Positions 1 through 10,433 of a stretch of 57,740 bases of DNA are shown piece by piece. Source of the stretch: Podaxis mareebaensis (lineage: Eukaryota; Basidiomycota; Agaricomycetes; Agaricales; Agaricaceae); contig JAEUWP010000461.1 of the NCBI GenBank assembly GCA_018524725.1, positions 1 to 57,740 on the forward strand, in the 5' to 3' direction. The number at the start of each line of letters is the position of its first letter. The first letter of the stretch is position 1. Both the position numbers and the translations under genes were made by a program. A model generated the notes under the pieces. That model saw only the letters and a program-made list of their open reading frames with translations, did no database searches and was not told the origin of the DNA.

Positions 1-77
1 TGCCTCTGTGAACCATCTAGTGAGATAGCCACCCCCTAGCAAAGCTTAGGCAACCAGTGATAAGGACCAACCTAACA
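1..77 (+). repeat. 3' end of an E1-family LTR, cut by the window edge
   Basis: The first 77 bases match the last 77 bases of both E1 LTRs (3943-4019 and 24487-24563) and finish with the same terminal CCTAACA as the 5' copy. Most differences from those copies are TG or CA where another copy keeps CG. This is a third copy of the LTR, either the end of another E1-type element or a solo LTR; the rest lies outside the window. The following bases (GCAAG...) do not resemble the E1 leader, so this is probably the right-hand end of an insertion. Confidence 0.85.
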
Positions 78-1260
78 GCAAGTCTAATCTTAATGAGTGT
101 TACAACCTAACCTCTAAGTTACTAAGTTCACTGTTAAGCATATTCATCTCTTTGTCCTTGTAATGAGTCTCTCTCATCTTTGGTATCTTTCTAGCATGTG
201 TCCTATGGAGTGTACAATCTATACAAGTTTGCTGCCTAGTGACCACCTGAAGTTAAACTGCTGAGAACAGAGTCAGCAGAGTAGGCCCTTCAGACCCATA
301 TAGGACAAGGCTCACCTACTCACCCTCAATACAAGGATAAGCCCCAGCTTAGGTACCACTTGGTCAAAGAAGAAACCTTGTAACATCAAGATTAGACTTC
401 CCTTGTGTACTCATCCCACATTGTAACTTCATCCTGACTACCTACTCTCATTGCCTTGTGCTATGTTTGTAGTCACCCTGAGGTTCTCATTGCTTTGCAT
501 TGTGCTATTGGAATATCATTGGTTGTTATAGTAATGCCACTTTAGTCTGTAAAGAGGCCCAATATGTATCCACAGATCACATCAAAGGAGACTTCTCATG
601 TACTAATGGATCAGCTATCTTTAAACACTGGCCTTATATAATAAGGTCAATGCATCAAGATAGTTTGTCTGTAGTTGCACAATACATCTACTCCTCAGTA
701 GAAGACTTAGGCAACTTTGAGAGCAATAGAGATATAAGAGAGCTTATAATTCATATCACTTTTGAGTTGATAAAGACTTCTATTCAAGTCTCCACCTAAC
801 CAAGTAGAAACAATGCTTTCTACTTGTTAGTATTGATGGTTTATATACCTATGGACAGTGTATCTAAGTGTGTCTACTGTGAGATGTCATGGGAAGAACT
901 TCTAATTAATGAAACTTCTTCAGGTATTGAGGCTTGACTCAGAGATTGACTCAGGACTAGAAAGAAGTCTAATTCTACTAAGAATAGATAGAAGGACTTC
1001 TTTACAAAAACTTCTTTAACTTCTGAAGGCTTCCTCCTATGAATAGAACAAAAGCTTATCAATCTTTAAATATCATATGACTTTGAAGTTTATATAAAAA
1101 TAAGTCAATCATGTTTATCTAAACTATTGTTTGAGAGATATAGGAATGAAACAAACTAAAGACTAAAGCTTTCAGATAAAACAAAGACAAATTGAAGATA
1201 AAGAAATAGAAAACATAATTCAGAAATATATAGTAAATATTTCTTAAGTTCATAACACTG
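78..1260. other. CpG-poor repeat-derived sequence without a recognisable gene
   Basis: AT-rich, almost CpG-free sequence. The only longer open frame (500-799, plus, 99 codons) matches no family I recognise and has no motif. Base composition is that of the surrounding transposon nest, so this is most simply old transposon sequence. Confidence 0.5.
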
Positions 1261-1571
1261 GGCAACAAGATGCTATAAACTTGTATTGGAGACACAACTG
1301 TGAGAAATGTTATGACCTTTGTATGAACTCAGGTTGCAACTAGGCAAAGACTTGAGGATGAGCAAAGGGGAAAGAACTAGTTGGTAAAGCATAAGGAATA
1401 CAGGTGCTCTACCTAGGGTTTATATACTATAGAAGGAGTAGCTAAGAATAGATGAGACAAAGGGATGAGTCAGTGGATGACTAAGGTGAAGTGTAACAAG
1501 GGGCTGAAACATGAGGTGAAACAGTGTGCTGAGTAAGTGTGTCCTAAATATAGCTGAGACCATAACAAGAA
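1261..1571 (-). repeat. Minus-strand LTR-like segment related to the E3 LTR
   Basis: Read on the minus strand, this stretch matches 48650-48912 just upstream of the E3 gag: the same run of shared words (TATTTAG, CACACTTACTCAGCACACTG, TTTCACCT, TATATAAACCCTAGG..AGAGCACCTGTATTCC) and the same terminal GACC/GTCGTAACA-type end, here at about 1309. It sits directly downstream, in minus orientation, of a Copia gag fragment, so it may be the 3' LTR of an internally deleted element. Divergence is moderate, so it is older than E1 and E2. Confidence 0.6.
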
Positions 1572-2033
1572 AGTGCCTTTATATGTGTATTCCCACACAA
1601 TGAGGTCCCACATCTCCTTGACAGTGGAGCAGCAGGTAATGTTCATCAAGGTAGAGTCCAGGATCTTTTGGAATAAGAGAGATCAAGCAATGTACTTATT
1701 ATAATCCCACTTGGCAACTATCTTGGAGGTGACAGCAGTCATTGAAGATTGTACAGATGTAGCAGTAGATAGGGGTGCCAAGGTCTTGGCATCTGAAGGG
1801 GATGAGATTGAAGCATTGATGGCAGGCAGAGTGGTTATGGGAGTAAAGCTAGCAGCAGGTAGCAGCTTCAAAACAGGGCATTTGGTTTTGCCATTGAAAT
1901 GGCCCCATGACCCTTTGAGCTTGACTTCAGTGATGAAACAAAAGGAGAAGACCACCCAGTTTGTGCCAGTTAGTTCCAGCTTTGGTATGCTCACAGGGAG
2001 GATATTGGTGACACTAGCAGTGGAGAGGGACAT
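1572..2033 (-). pseudogene. Ty1/Copia gag N-terminal fragment (UBN2-type)
   Basis: The minus-strand frame from 2033 reads about 155 codons. It begins with the usual start of mushroom Copia Gag: a short Ser/Thr leader, then IPKLELTGTNW and a WGHFNGKT-like segment. About 30 codons of Thr/Ser/Ala-rich linker follow, then KWDYNKYIA, one in-frame TGA (1683-1685), SLLFQKILDSTLM and WEYTYKGT. The TGA stands where family members carry Arg (IAR). The fragment then runs into LTR-like sequence, so the C-terminal part of Gag, the zinc knuckle and all of pol are missing. Gag would form the nucleocapsid of the virus-like particle; this copy cannot. Confidence 0.75.
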
Positions 2034-2653
2034 AGTGGATGATGTGAGTATAAGATATAGTATATATTGGTAGGTTTAGCAATGGACAGGGCCTATAACC
2101 TGAAGGAATGTTACTTAGGCACAGTATGGATGTCATGCCAGTGCAGAGAGATACTGTCCTAAGACAACCCAACACTATTAAGTTCCTATGTAGAACACCT
2201 GTCCATTCACTTAGTGAACTAGAGGCTGGTTGGAAATCTTGCAGACAAGAAGATTGTAACAAGGAATACAATAACAACACAGTCACTCAACATATGCATA
2301 CAAGAGCTATATTAAATGTACCTGAAGGAATATGATAAAGACTAGTATATTAATCAGTATCACAAAAAGGGTAAAGATAAATGCTATCTGACTCACCCCA
2401 GCCACTCAACATATGCATATGGGAGCTGAGGGAGTCTATCTACTAGAGCTAATATATATACTCTATCTGCTAAGGGTCTTAGAAAAGGAGTAATGTCAAA
2501 GGAACAAAAAGAGATATCAATACATGGTAAATAGTGAAAGGATGCAAGGCTTGTGGTCAAAGAGTGAAAGGTGAAAGTACTATCTACAACAAGAATCATC
2601 AAAGAGAGGTGGCATTCAGTATCCATTCATAATCTGAGATTTCAGATCAGAGG
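2034..2653 (-). repeat. Leader/LTR-like sequence upstream of the Copia gag fragment
   Basis: In minus orientation this is the region before the Copia gag start. It contains a near-repeat of about 30 bases (around 2280-2310 and 2395-2425, sharing GCATATGTTGAGTG). Two stretches recur elsewhere in the window: about 2385-2440 resembles 48520-48575 (E3 LTR) and about 2130-2270 resembles 53640-53790 (E4 LTR/leader). It ends at the GCTCA (2654-2658) into which E1 inserted; the sequence presumably resumes at 24569. Confidence 0.5.
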
Positions 2654-2658
2654 GCTCA
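2654..2658. repeat. E1 target-site duplication, left copy (GCTCA)
   Basis: GCTCA immediately precedes the E1 5' LTR (TGTTATG...) and is repeated at 24564-24568 directly after the 3' LTR. A 5-bp duplication is normal for Ty3/Gypsy integration. Confidence 0.85.
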
Positions 2659-4019
2659 TGTTATGAGCCAGCCTGGTACCTCCCACTGCAACATCATTTA
2701 TCACACATTAGTCCACAAGCTTGGACTTCCCAACACCTCTCGTTCCACCACTCAAGATACAGGTACGCCAGCCAAAGACTCTACCCACTACTGTAATGAA
2801 GCTTTTGCCAACTGCTGCCTTCCCAGCCATGCATCCCTATTCTCTGAAGACTGGCCAACACCTGGACCAATCTTCTATGAGACCAACTGCATGATGACAG
2901 AGATATTATGCATCACCTGGGAGAATGCTCCCTTCACTCATGTCTTTGATCCCGATGGGTTATACATTCAGACAATCCACAATAACTTCAACTCCACCTG
3001 GGCCCATGGTTGGAAGATGATTCCCTATGCCAGAGAACCCATTGTATTCCTCCACCCCTACATGATGTATCCACCCAAGGTCATCCCACATATAATCAAA
3101 TATGAAGTTGCCCATGGATTCTACTTTTGAGAAGTAGAAGTCTATCGTGTCGATCCTAACTCTGACGAACCTCTGGCCATTCCTCCCCATTGTACTCAGC
3201 TTCCACCCCTCTGCAGCGTCAACTCCAATGTCCCTGGCATTGATGAGTCAAATCCCAAAGAACCCATTGGTGATCCTCCTCCGTATCCACCGCCATACGT
3301 CACTGCCGACATATCATCATCATCGTCATTGTCCCTGCACTGCAGCCTCATCTTCCTCCATGAAGACTCCCCTGACTCATTGCCTTCCATAGGCAATTTC
3401 CCCATTCCCAGTTCCACCTCGTCTCCCGACTCGTATTCCTCTGACTCTTCTGATGGACATCTTCACCCTGATATGGACTTGTAATAAACCAGTAAATAGT
3501 TTCCTTCTCTATATCTCTATTACAGACTCTTCGTCTAGTATTTGTGAACTCGGACCTGAACTGTTTCCTTATCTAGTTAGTTTCCTTTTCTGTCTCAGTT
3601 CCTATTCTCATCTAGTTTCTATTTTCGTCTTGCTCCACTCCATAGTTATGCTTCTATTGACTCTTGGACTGATAGTCCTTACTTTGTCATAATTACCAGA
3701 TTAGGACCTTAGAAGTAAAGCTTAAATAGCTGCTCGTGTACTGGAAGTGCAAGCTTCCTATATTCTTAAATTCAGAATATTGCTCTTGCTTTATCTCTGG
3801 ATTGATGTTAGCTCACAATCAGTGTGGTAGTAAACTCTCTATTGGTCATACTCTCAACTGATAGAAGTTCGACCTCTGAGTGTGCTTAATTGGACACTTG
3901 CCTCACCACCTACTTACTGTGATCCTTCTTGCTAGATCCTAGCGCCTCTGTGAACCATCTAGTGAGATAGCTGCCCCCTAGCAAAGCTTAGGTGACTGGT
4001 GATAAGGACCAGCCTAACA
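2659..4019 (+). repeat. E1 5' LTR (1361 bp)
   Basis: Begins TGTTATGAGCC and ends CCTAACA, a short terminal inverted repeat (TGTTA/TAACA). It aligns without indels to the 3' LTR. I read the pair against each other: differences are overwhelmingly CG in one copy against TG or CA in the other, or TG against CA; I found only about three others (a C/T near 3574, a C/T near 3679, and C/G at the penultimate base). The LTR contains an 822-bp reading frame starting four bases inside its left end. Confidence 0.92.
2663..3484 (+). pseudogene. LTR-encoded reading frame, 5' LTR copy (broken by one TGA)
   Basis: Starts MSQPGTS and ends DMDL before TAA (3482-3484); 273 codons. It is the same length and frame as 23207-24028 in the 3' LTR. 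The only break is TGA at 3128-3130 (…FYF*EVEV…) where the 3' LTR copy has CGA (FYFREVEV), a CpG>TpG change. The N-terminal 150 residues look like a folded domain (Trp-, Pro- and Tyr-rich, e.g. LFSEDWPTPGPIFYE); the C-terminal third is Pro/Ser/Asp-rich. I recognise no family. In the 5' LTR the frame lies at the very start of U3 and would not be in a transcript starting within this LTR. Confidence 0.7.
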
Positions 4020-4779
4020 TTATATAGGAAGCTTCCCTCGGTGACCCTCATGTCCATTGTAAGCGACTAGAAGACGCATGATATCTCTAGGGTGATATGG
4101 GCCCTAATCCCATCATGGACCTAGCCAACACTAGACCAGATCTGCGAGTAGACTGCAAATCTACATCAGGAGATATGCCTGAACATGGTGATCAGGATAG
4201 CAACCTAGATCTTAAAGGCCTGCAGATTGGAGAGAGGAAACTGCTCCATCTAAAGCAATTTAGACAGATTGTAGGAACCTTGGTGAACCTGGAAAACAAC
4301 TGCGACCTACTCCGGACCAATAACAAAGGGCAGAGCCAATCCTTGAATGCCTAGATAACTGGCCATTATCTTGGACAACAAGTAAAGGAGAAAAGCACCC
4401 ACATCAAGCACTAGACCGGCTGTGGGAGACAATAGCCATGCTGTGGAATAACTCTAAGCCACGTACAAAGAAGGAGTATCTGATTGAAGGGTAACCAGAA
4501 AGGAAAGATAGACCCCTAGTGCAAGTGTGGATTTTGTGCACTACAGAAATCGTCCACCATCCAGAAGCACAACTGGATTTGAGAAAGATTAAAGCCATAC
4601 CACAAGAAGTCCTGGAGATACTCGAAATCAAGATAGGATTTCATCCAAGCTAATCAGCAACCACCCTGTGACACCTTCCCTACCACAGATTCTTCAATGC
4701 CACCCTGTTCTCAGGAAAAGGAAAACAGTGAGCTCAGACTGAGCCTGATCCTGACCAATCTACCTCCTCTCAATCCTGA
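4020..4779 (+). other. E1 5' leader
   Basis: Sequence between the 5' LTR and the gag frame. A short open frame of 85 codons (4097-4354, MGPNPIMDLANTRP…) ends in TAG and continues only with further TAG/TAA stops; it might be a leader ORF or the decayed gag N-terminus, but there is no family match. No primer-binding TGG follows the LTR (sequence TATATAGGAAGC). Confidence 0.5.
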
Positions 4780-6462
4780 AAATCCAAACAACCTAGACAA
4801 CACCAACCAACCCCACCCTCAAATCCCACACTTCGGCTTCATACCCACTCACTGGAGCAAACCCCATATTCACCACCCCTGCCCGTCCAATGCACCGAAT
4901 CCTTTCACAATGCTCCTCCCCCCATCAAACCCTCAACCAGTGCCACAGCAGGAATTATCAGACAAGCTTCTCTCGGAGAGCACTCTGAGCGAATTAGCCA
5001 AGCAGCTACGACACCGGAACAATCTACCCAGCCAAACCCCCTCCTTCAACACAGAGGAGATCCCGAGCACGTCGACACCGAGTCTGAACACTCATACCAC
5101 TCAGGAAGCCAGCAGTCAGAATCCCCTGAGGAACCAACACTCCACCCGCTCATCCTCACCCCAGCACAACAGAACTGGTACAACTCATTCCCACCAGAAC
5201 AACAGCTCTACATTCAAACTACCTCACCCATCGACCGAGAAAGTATCCTCAACAACCTCATCAACACATACGGACCAGACCCCTACAATCCGACTACCCC
5301 ATATCCCCATTCAACCTCCAGAGCCCAATCACCTCAGCCAGTACATTCCACCATGTTGAACACACAAGACCCAAAGGTTGAGAAGCCCAAACCATTCTAC
5401 GGAGACCCCTCCGACTACCCACGATGGAAGAGAGACCTACAAATTTACTATGCATGCCAACCAACCAATCTCTCCTCTGACTCCACTAAGATCATGTTTG
5501 CCCTCCTCAACATGCGAGGACCAGCTACCACATGGAAAGAAGCCTATGTCACCTCCCATACCACTGGAAACACCTTTAACACCACACAAACCTTGGCACA
5601 ATTCTTCACTGAGTTGGACAACTCATTTAAACAAGCCTCTACCACCATTGTCAGCATTGACCACCTCACACACCTCAAACAGAACAGCAGACCAATCGAA
5701 GAATACATCAACCAGTTCAAGAGCCTATGCACCTCAGCAGGCATTAGTCATAACAAGACCAAAGTCACATTGTTCCTTAAAGGACTGGACCCGTATTACT
5801 GCAAAGGCATCATTAACCAAAGCCCTGCCGAAAACAACCCTGAAGCTGTCTACACAGCAGCCTGCTGCACAGGAGGACTGGCGCACTTTCAATCATTTGC
5901 TGATCACCCAAGAAATTTGTACCGACACTACTCAAACTCCCATTGCAAGAAACATTCAAAATCTCGTATTTCAAGCAAAGGCTACAACTTCTGAGCATAT
6001 ACACCATCTCAAACAACTTGTAACCCCCCAGGATACGGTCCCATGGACATTGACAACATCCTCATGAATGAGCTCAATAATATTGACAGAACAGATAGCG
6101 AATCTGAACAGTCATCAGAAGACTCTTCAGAAGTATCATCCGATGACGACTACTACTCAAGTGAACAAGTTAATCAAATCATCAAAGCAAGAATCGAAGC
6201 AGAGCTTAACAACCTCCTACCCCAAGAACTCCACAAACTCAGAAGCAAAGGCTTGTGCTTCATCTGCAAAACTGGCAAGCACTATGCACAATCATGCCCA
6301 CTCAACAAGCGAAGATCCAAGAACCAAGCCTCCTATTCTCGAAATAGACACGGAAAACAATTTCAAAAACACCGAAAGTCAAGACTCAATAACATTGAAG
6401 AAGAGTCAAGTGACGAAGAAGACTCAAAAGGGAAAGGAAAGGATTTTACCCGAAGGGACTAG
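4780..6462 (+). pseudogene. E1 gag (capsid and CCHC nucleocapsid)
   Basis: Frame 1 is open from 4780 to the TAG at 6460-6462 except for a TGA at 5992-5994; the first ATG is at 5353, but the coding-like sequence clearly begins earlier (Pro/Ser/Gln-rich N-terminus with LILTPAQQNWYNSFPPEQQ). The capsid part starts about 5380 (VEKPKPFYGDPSDYPRWKR) and resembles Ty3-type retrotransposon Gag. One zinc knuckle, C-x2-C-x4-H-x4-C (CFICKTGKHYAQSC), lies near 6260-6300, after a Ser/Asp/Glu-rich linker and before a basic tail. Pol follows in the -1 frame. The frame-2 ORF at 4697-5359 is a shadow of this gene. Confidence 0.82.
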
Positions 6463-9400
6463 CCAGCATCGTGTCTAGTTCCAACAACTTGCAAATCGCA
6501 AGCAGCGACTCCAAATATTCATTTGATGGATACCCTTGACCATGAAACCCACCTAATTATCAGAAACCTACTCAAGCAATTAATCAAGTTACTGCCCACC
6601 AGCACAACAAGATTTTATACCTCCCAACACAAATCCACCTTGACCAATGACGACCTATCGACACACTCACCTTGCTCAATTCAGGAGCAGGAGGAAATTT
6701 TATAGATGAAACTCTTATCAATCTATGGAACCTTAAAACATGACCCTTACTGAAACCAATCAAAGTCCATAATGCTGATGGATCAATCAATAAGGCAGGA
6801 ACAACCACCAAAGAATGCCTACTTAATATCAAAATTGATAACTGAATCACACCTGTTATGACATGTGTTACCAAACTCGGCAAACCCAAGATCATTCTTG
6901 GAGCACCATGGCTCATGAAACACAATCTGGACATTGACTGGAGAAAACAAACTCTTACCTGGAGAAACAATGACCCAGATCACATTTACCAAGAACTTCT
7001 CCACACTATGGAAGAAGAAGAAATCAACGAACTTAACCACATCACCCTGGAACCTGAATCATTCCTCGAAATCAATTTCAAGGCAAATGCCTCACAAGCC
7101 ATTGTGCAGCAATACAGAGATCAGAAGAAGGAGTCCAACCCTTGAAAGGTCGTTCCAAAAGAGTTCCACGACTACCTCAATGTATTTTCTGAGAAGAAAG
7201 CATCCCGATTCCCACCAAGCAGACCTTGGGATCACAAGATCGAACTCAAAGACTCATTCAAACCAAAGTCATTCAAACCTTATCGACTATCACCTATCGA
7301 AATGCAGGAACTCGATAAGTTTATTGACAAAAACCTTGCTAAAGGATACATTCGTCCTTCTGAATCACCTATGGCATCCCCCTTTTTCTTCATAGGAAAG
7401 AAAGACGGAAAACTACAACCCTGTCAAGACTACCATTACCTCAACACACACACCATCAAGAATGCCTACCCGATTCCACTCATATCCTCACTACTCGACA
7501 AACTCAAAGGATCAAAATGGTTCACAAAATTTGATGTATGAGCCAGATACAACAATATCCGCATCCAAGAAGGTGACCAATGGAAAGGAGCCTTCAAAAC
7601 CCCAAGAGGATTATTCGAACCAACTGTCATGTTCTTCGGAATGTGCAACAGCCCCGCAACATTTCAATCTATGATGGACCATATATTCGCCCACCTCATC
7701 CAGAGAGGACAAGTACTCGTGTATATGGACAACATTCTTATACATGCCAAAACCCAAGAAGAACTACGACAAATCACCCAAGAAGTACTTGACATCCTAT
7801 GGAAACACGACTTATACCTCAAACCCAAGAAATGCAAATTCGAAAAGCAATGCATTGAATATCTAGGAGCAGTAGTCACTCCTACATCAATCAAAATGGA
7901 CGCTGCCAAACTTGAAGGAATTAAGAATTGGCCCACACTGAAAACAACCCAAGATATCTGAAAATTTATCGGATTTTGCAACTTCTACCAACGTTTCATT
8001 CAGAATTACTCCAAACATGCAGCACCCCTCAATGCCCTGATGTCCAAAAACGTCAAATTTGAATGGAAGCCTGAGCATCAACAAGCCTTTGATGAACTCA
8101 AAAGGAAGTTCGAAGACCGACCTATTCTTATTGCACCTGACCCATCAAAGCCTTTCAAAATTGAAACCGATGCATCACAATATGCAGCAGGAGCTGTGTT
8201 GTACCAAAAAGATGAAAACAGCATTCATTGCCTGATAGCCTTCCACTCCAAAGCCTTTACCCCGACAGAATGCAATTATCATTGCTCAGAACTTGAATGG
8301 TTAGCCATAATTATCACACTGCACACATGGCGCCACTACCTCGAAGGATCGCCTCATGAAATCATCATCTGGAGCAACCACGAAAACCTGTCCCGATACA
8401 AGGAACCACAAACCCTCAATAAGCGACAAGTTCGCTGGGTACAATTTATGCAACATTTCCAACCCAACCTCAAGATCAAGCACATCCCTGGTCAAAAGAA
8501 TGGACCAGCAGACACATTATCAAGACATCCCGATTATGCACCCCAAGAACCAGAAAACCGTGATATTACCATATTCGATCAATCACTGATTGCCATCATT
8601 ACAGAAGATGACAAACAAGTTATCAAGAAGCACCAAGAAATGGTAGATCCCAACAATGATGACACCCTGGATCAAGAATTGCCTATGCATGGGAAAAGAA
8701 TCCTGATCCCTAATGAGCCATCACTACGCCACAGATTACTCCAAAGAATACACAATCATCAAACCGCAGGACACCCCAGAATAGCTGAAACATTGCACAA
8801 ACTCGCCAAATATGTTTACTGGCCAGCCATGAAGGACTACGTCACTGAATATGTTAAAGGCTGCCCGACCTGCCAACGTCACAAGATCATTAGACGACCA
8901 GACAAACCACCCCATCAACCAATTCCAGCACCTCAATCAACATGACCCTTTTCACAAATCTCAATAGATCTCATCATGGATCTGCCACCATCCCACAACC
9001 ACGATTCTATTTTGGCCATAGTGGACCATGGCCTAATGAAGGGGATAATTTTAGCCCCTACTACAAAAACTGCTGATAGCCAAGTCATAGCATCTATTTT
9101 GGTCAACTGCCTATTTTCACAATATGGCCTTCCCAATAAGGTCATCTCAGATCGAGACCCCCAATTCGCATCCAAAGCAATGCAAGAACTGTACAAACTC
9201 CTTGACATCAAGCCCGCTTACTCTACAGCCTATCACCCGCAAACCAACAGATCTACCAAACATTTCAATCAAGAAATCGAGACTTACCTCGCCATTGCCA
9301 CTTCAAGCGACCCAAATGAATGGAGCAAGTACCTCCCAATCTATGAGTTCTGCCACAATAACCATCCCCATGCTGGATGCTCCAAAACTCCATTCCAGCT

Positions 9401-10001
9401 ACTCTATGGCTATACCCCAAAAGTGTTTCCAACTGAAATGGAACCTACAAATAACCCATCAGCAGAAAACCACATGGATCGACTAATGGAAGCCCGCCAT
9501 CACACTATTCAAGCCCACAACCACACCTGCCAAATTATGGCAAGATGCACAGCCAACTATCAACTCCCCACCTACTCCATAGGAGACCAAGTATGGCTAG
9601 ATACCCACAATCTTCCATTACAAGTCAAATCAAGGAAACTCACCCCGAAACATGAAGGACCATTTGAAATCATCAAGAAAATATCTGCAGTCAACTTTGA
9701 ACTAAAGTTACCCAAAACATGGCGAATTCACCCTGTATTCCATGCCACTCTTCTCACTCCAGTAACTGAGAATAACTTATATGGCAAACACTACCTGCGA
9801 CCTGCACCAGAACTGCACAATGACGAAGAACACTACGAAGTTGAAGCAATCTTAAATCATTGATGACTGCACAACCGCCTCGAATTCCTAGTCAAATGAA
9901 CTGGGTATCCACACTCCAAAAATACATGGGAACCACAGTCTGCATTCTCCAATGCACAGCAAACCCTTAACACATATAAAAGGAAGAACAAACTTCACTA
10001 A
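6463..10001 (+). pseudogene. E1 pol (protease, RT, RNase H, integrase, chromodomain-like end)
   Basis: Frame 0 from the gag end to TAA (9999-10001). Order: protease (LNSGAGGNF at about 6675), RT (from about 7290; TVMFFGMCNSPATF; YMDN at 7722-7733), RNase H (about 8130-8500; KIETDASQYAAG), integrase zinc domain (HHCC, about 8745-8880), catalytic core (ISIDLI, ISDRDPQF, then PQTNRSTK), GPY/F-like region and a chromodomain-like tail (TGYPHSKNTWEP). All in-frame stops are TGA, about thirteen; at least six fall on conserved Arg (e.g. 7539, 7959, 8943, 9861), one on a conserved Trp (9897). Catalytic residues are changed: protease Asp>Asn (6678), RT YMDD>YMDN (7731), integrase Glu>Lys (9258), each a CG>CA change. 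Confidence 0.9.
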
Positions 10002-10010
10002 CCACTGGAG

Positions 10011-10057
10011 ATGTCAACCACCAACACCCAACAACCTATCGCCCAAACTGAAGCTCA
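10011..10057 (+). pseudogene. Start of the E1 post-pol reading frame, cut by E2
   Basis: Nine bases after the pol TAA an ATG opens MSTTNTQQPIAQTEA and is interrupted by E2 at the GCTCA (10053-10057). Taking out E2 and one GCTCA, the frame continues directly at 21741 (QQDTQLPPNSP…). The precise in-frame rejoining shows that this was an open reading frame when E2 inserted. Confidence 0.8.
10053..10057. repeat. E2 target-site duplication, left copy (GCTCA)
   Basis: GCTCA directly before the E2 5' LTR, repeated at 21736-21740 directly after the 3' LTR. It has the same sequence as the E1 target duplication. Confidence 0.92.
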
Positions 10058-10327
10058 TGTAAGGGCTGGGCCCTTGCAGTCACATATTCATTGTTCCATA
10101 TCATCTTGAGTCGCTCGTTGTTCATTAATTAATTATTTTCTTGTTTGTCTTGGACCTTGATGGATTACTCAATCCATCAAAAAACATTCCTTATAAATCT
10201 CACTGTCAGCTGTCGATAGGACAGCTGACCTTATACATACACTTTGTACATCCCAATACATCGGGTTTATTGTACGTTGGTGTGAACTTAAGGTCTAAAG
10301 CTCCCAGTAAGCCTCAGTAGGCTTACA
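10058..10327 (+). repeat. E2 5' LTR (270 bp)
   Basis: Aligns with 21466-21735 without gaps. Seven bases differ, at five positions where one copy or the reconstructed ancestor has CG (for example TCGGG/TTGGG, CGTTGG/CGTCAG). It contains an inverted pair, CAGCTGTC…GACAGCTG, and ends CTTACA. Confidence 0.95.
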
Positions 10328-10433
10328 TTTTTTTACAATACCCCGCACTTGGGCACATACCAAGTGAACCCATTAAACGCAACCATTGCACTTAAAGCTT
10401 AAAGTAAAAACCCTCTCGTCATCACTCACTTAA

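Noticed and set aside
1711..2073. Plus-strand 120-codon open frame as a gene
   Set aside because: It is the complement of the Copia gag fragment, which has family motifs on the minus strand.
4697..5359. 220-codon open frame before E1 gag as a separate gene
   Set aside because: The frame-1 reading of the same DNA is continuous with gag and has protein-like composition; the frame-2 ORF is a Pro/Ser/Thr shadow.
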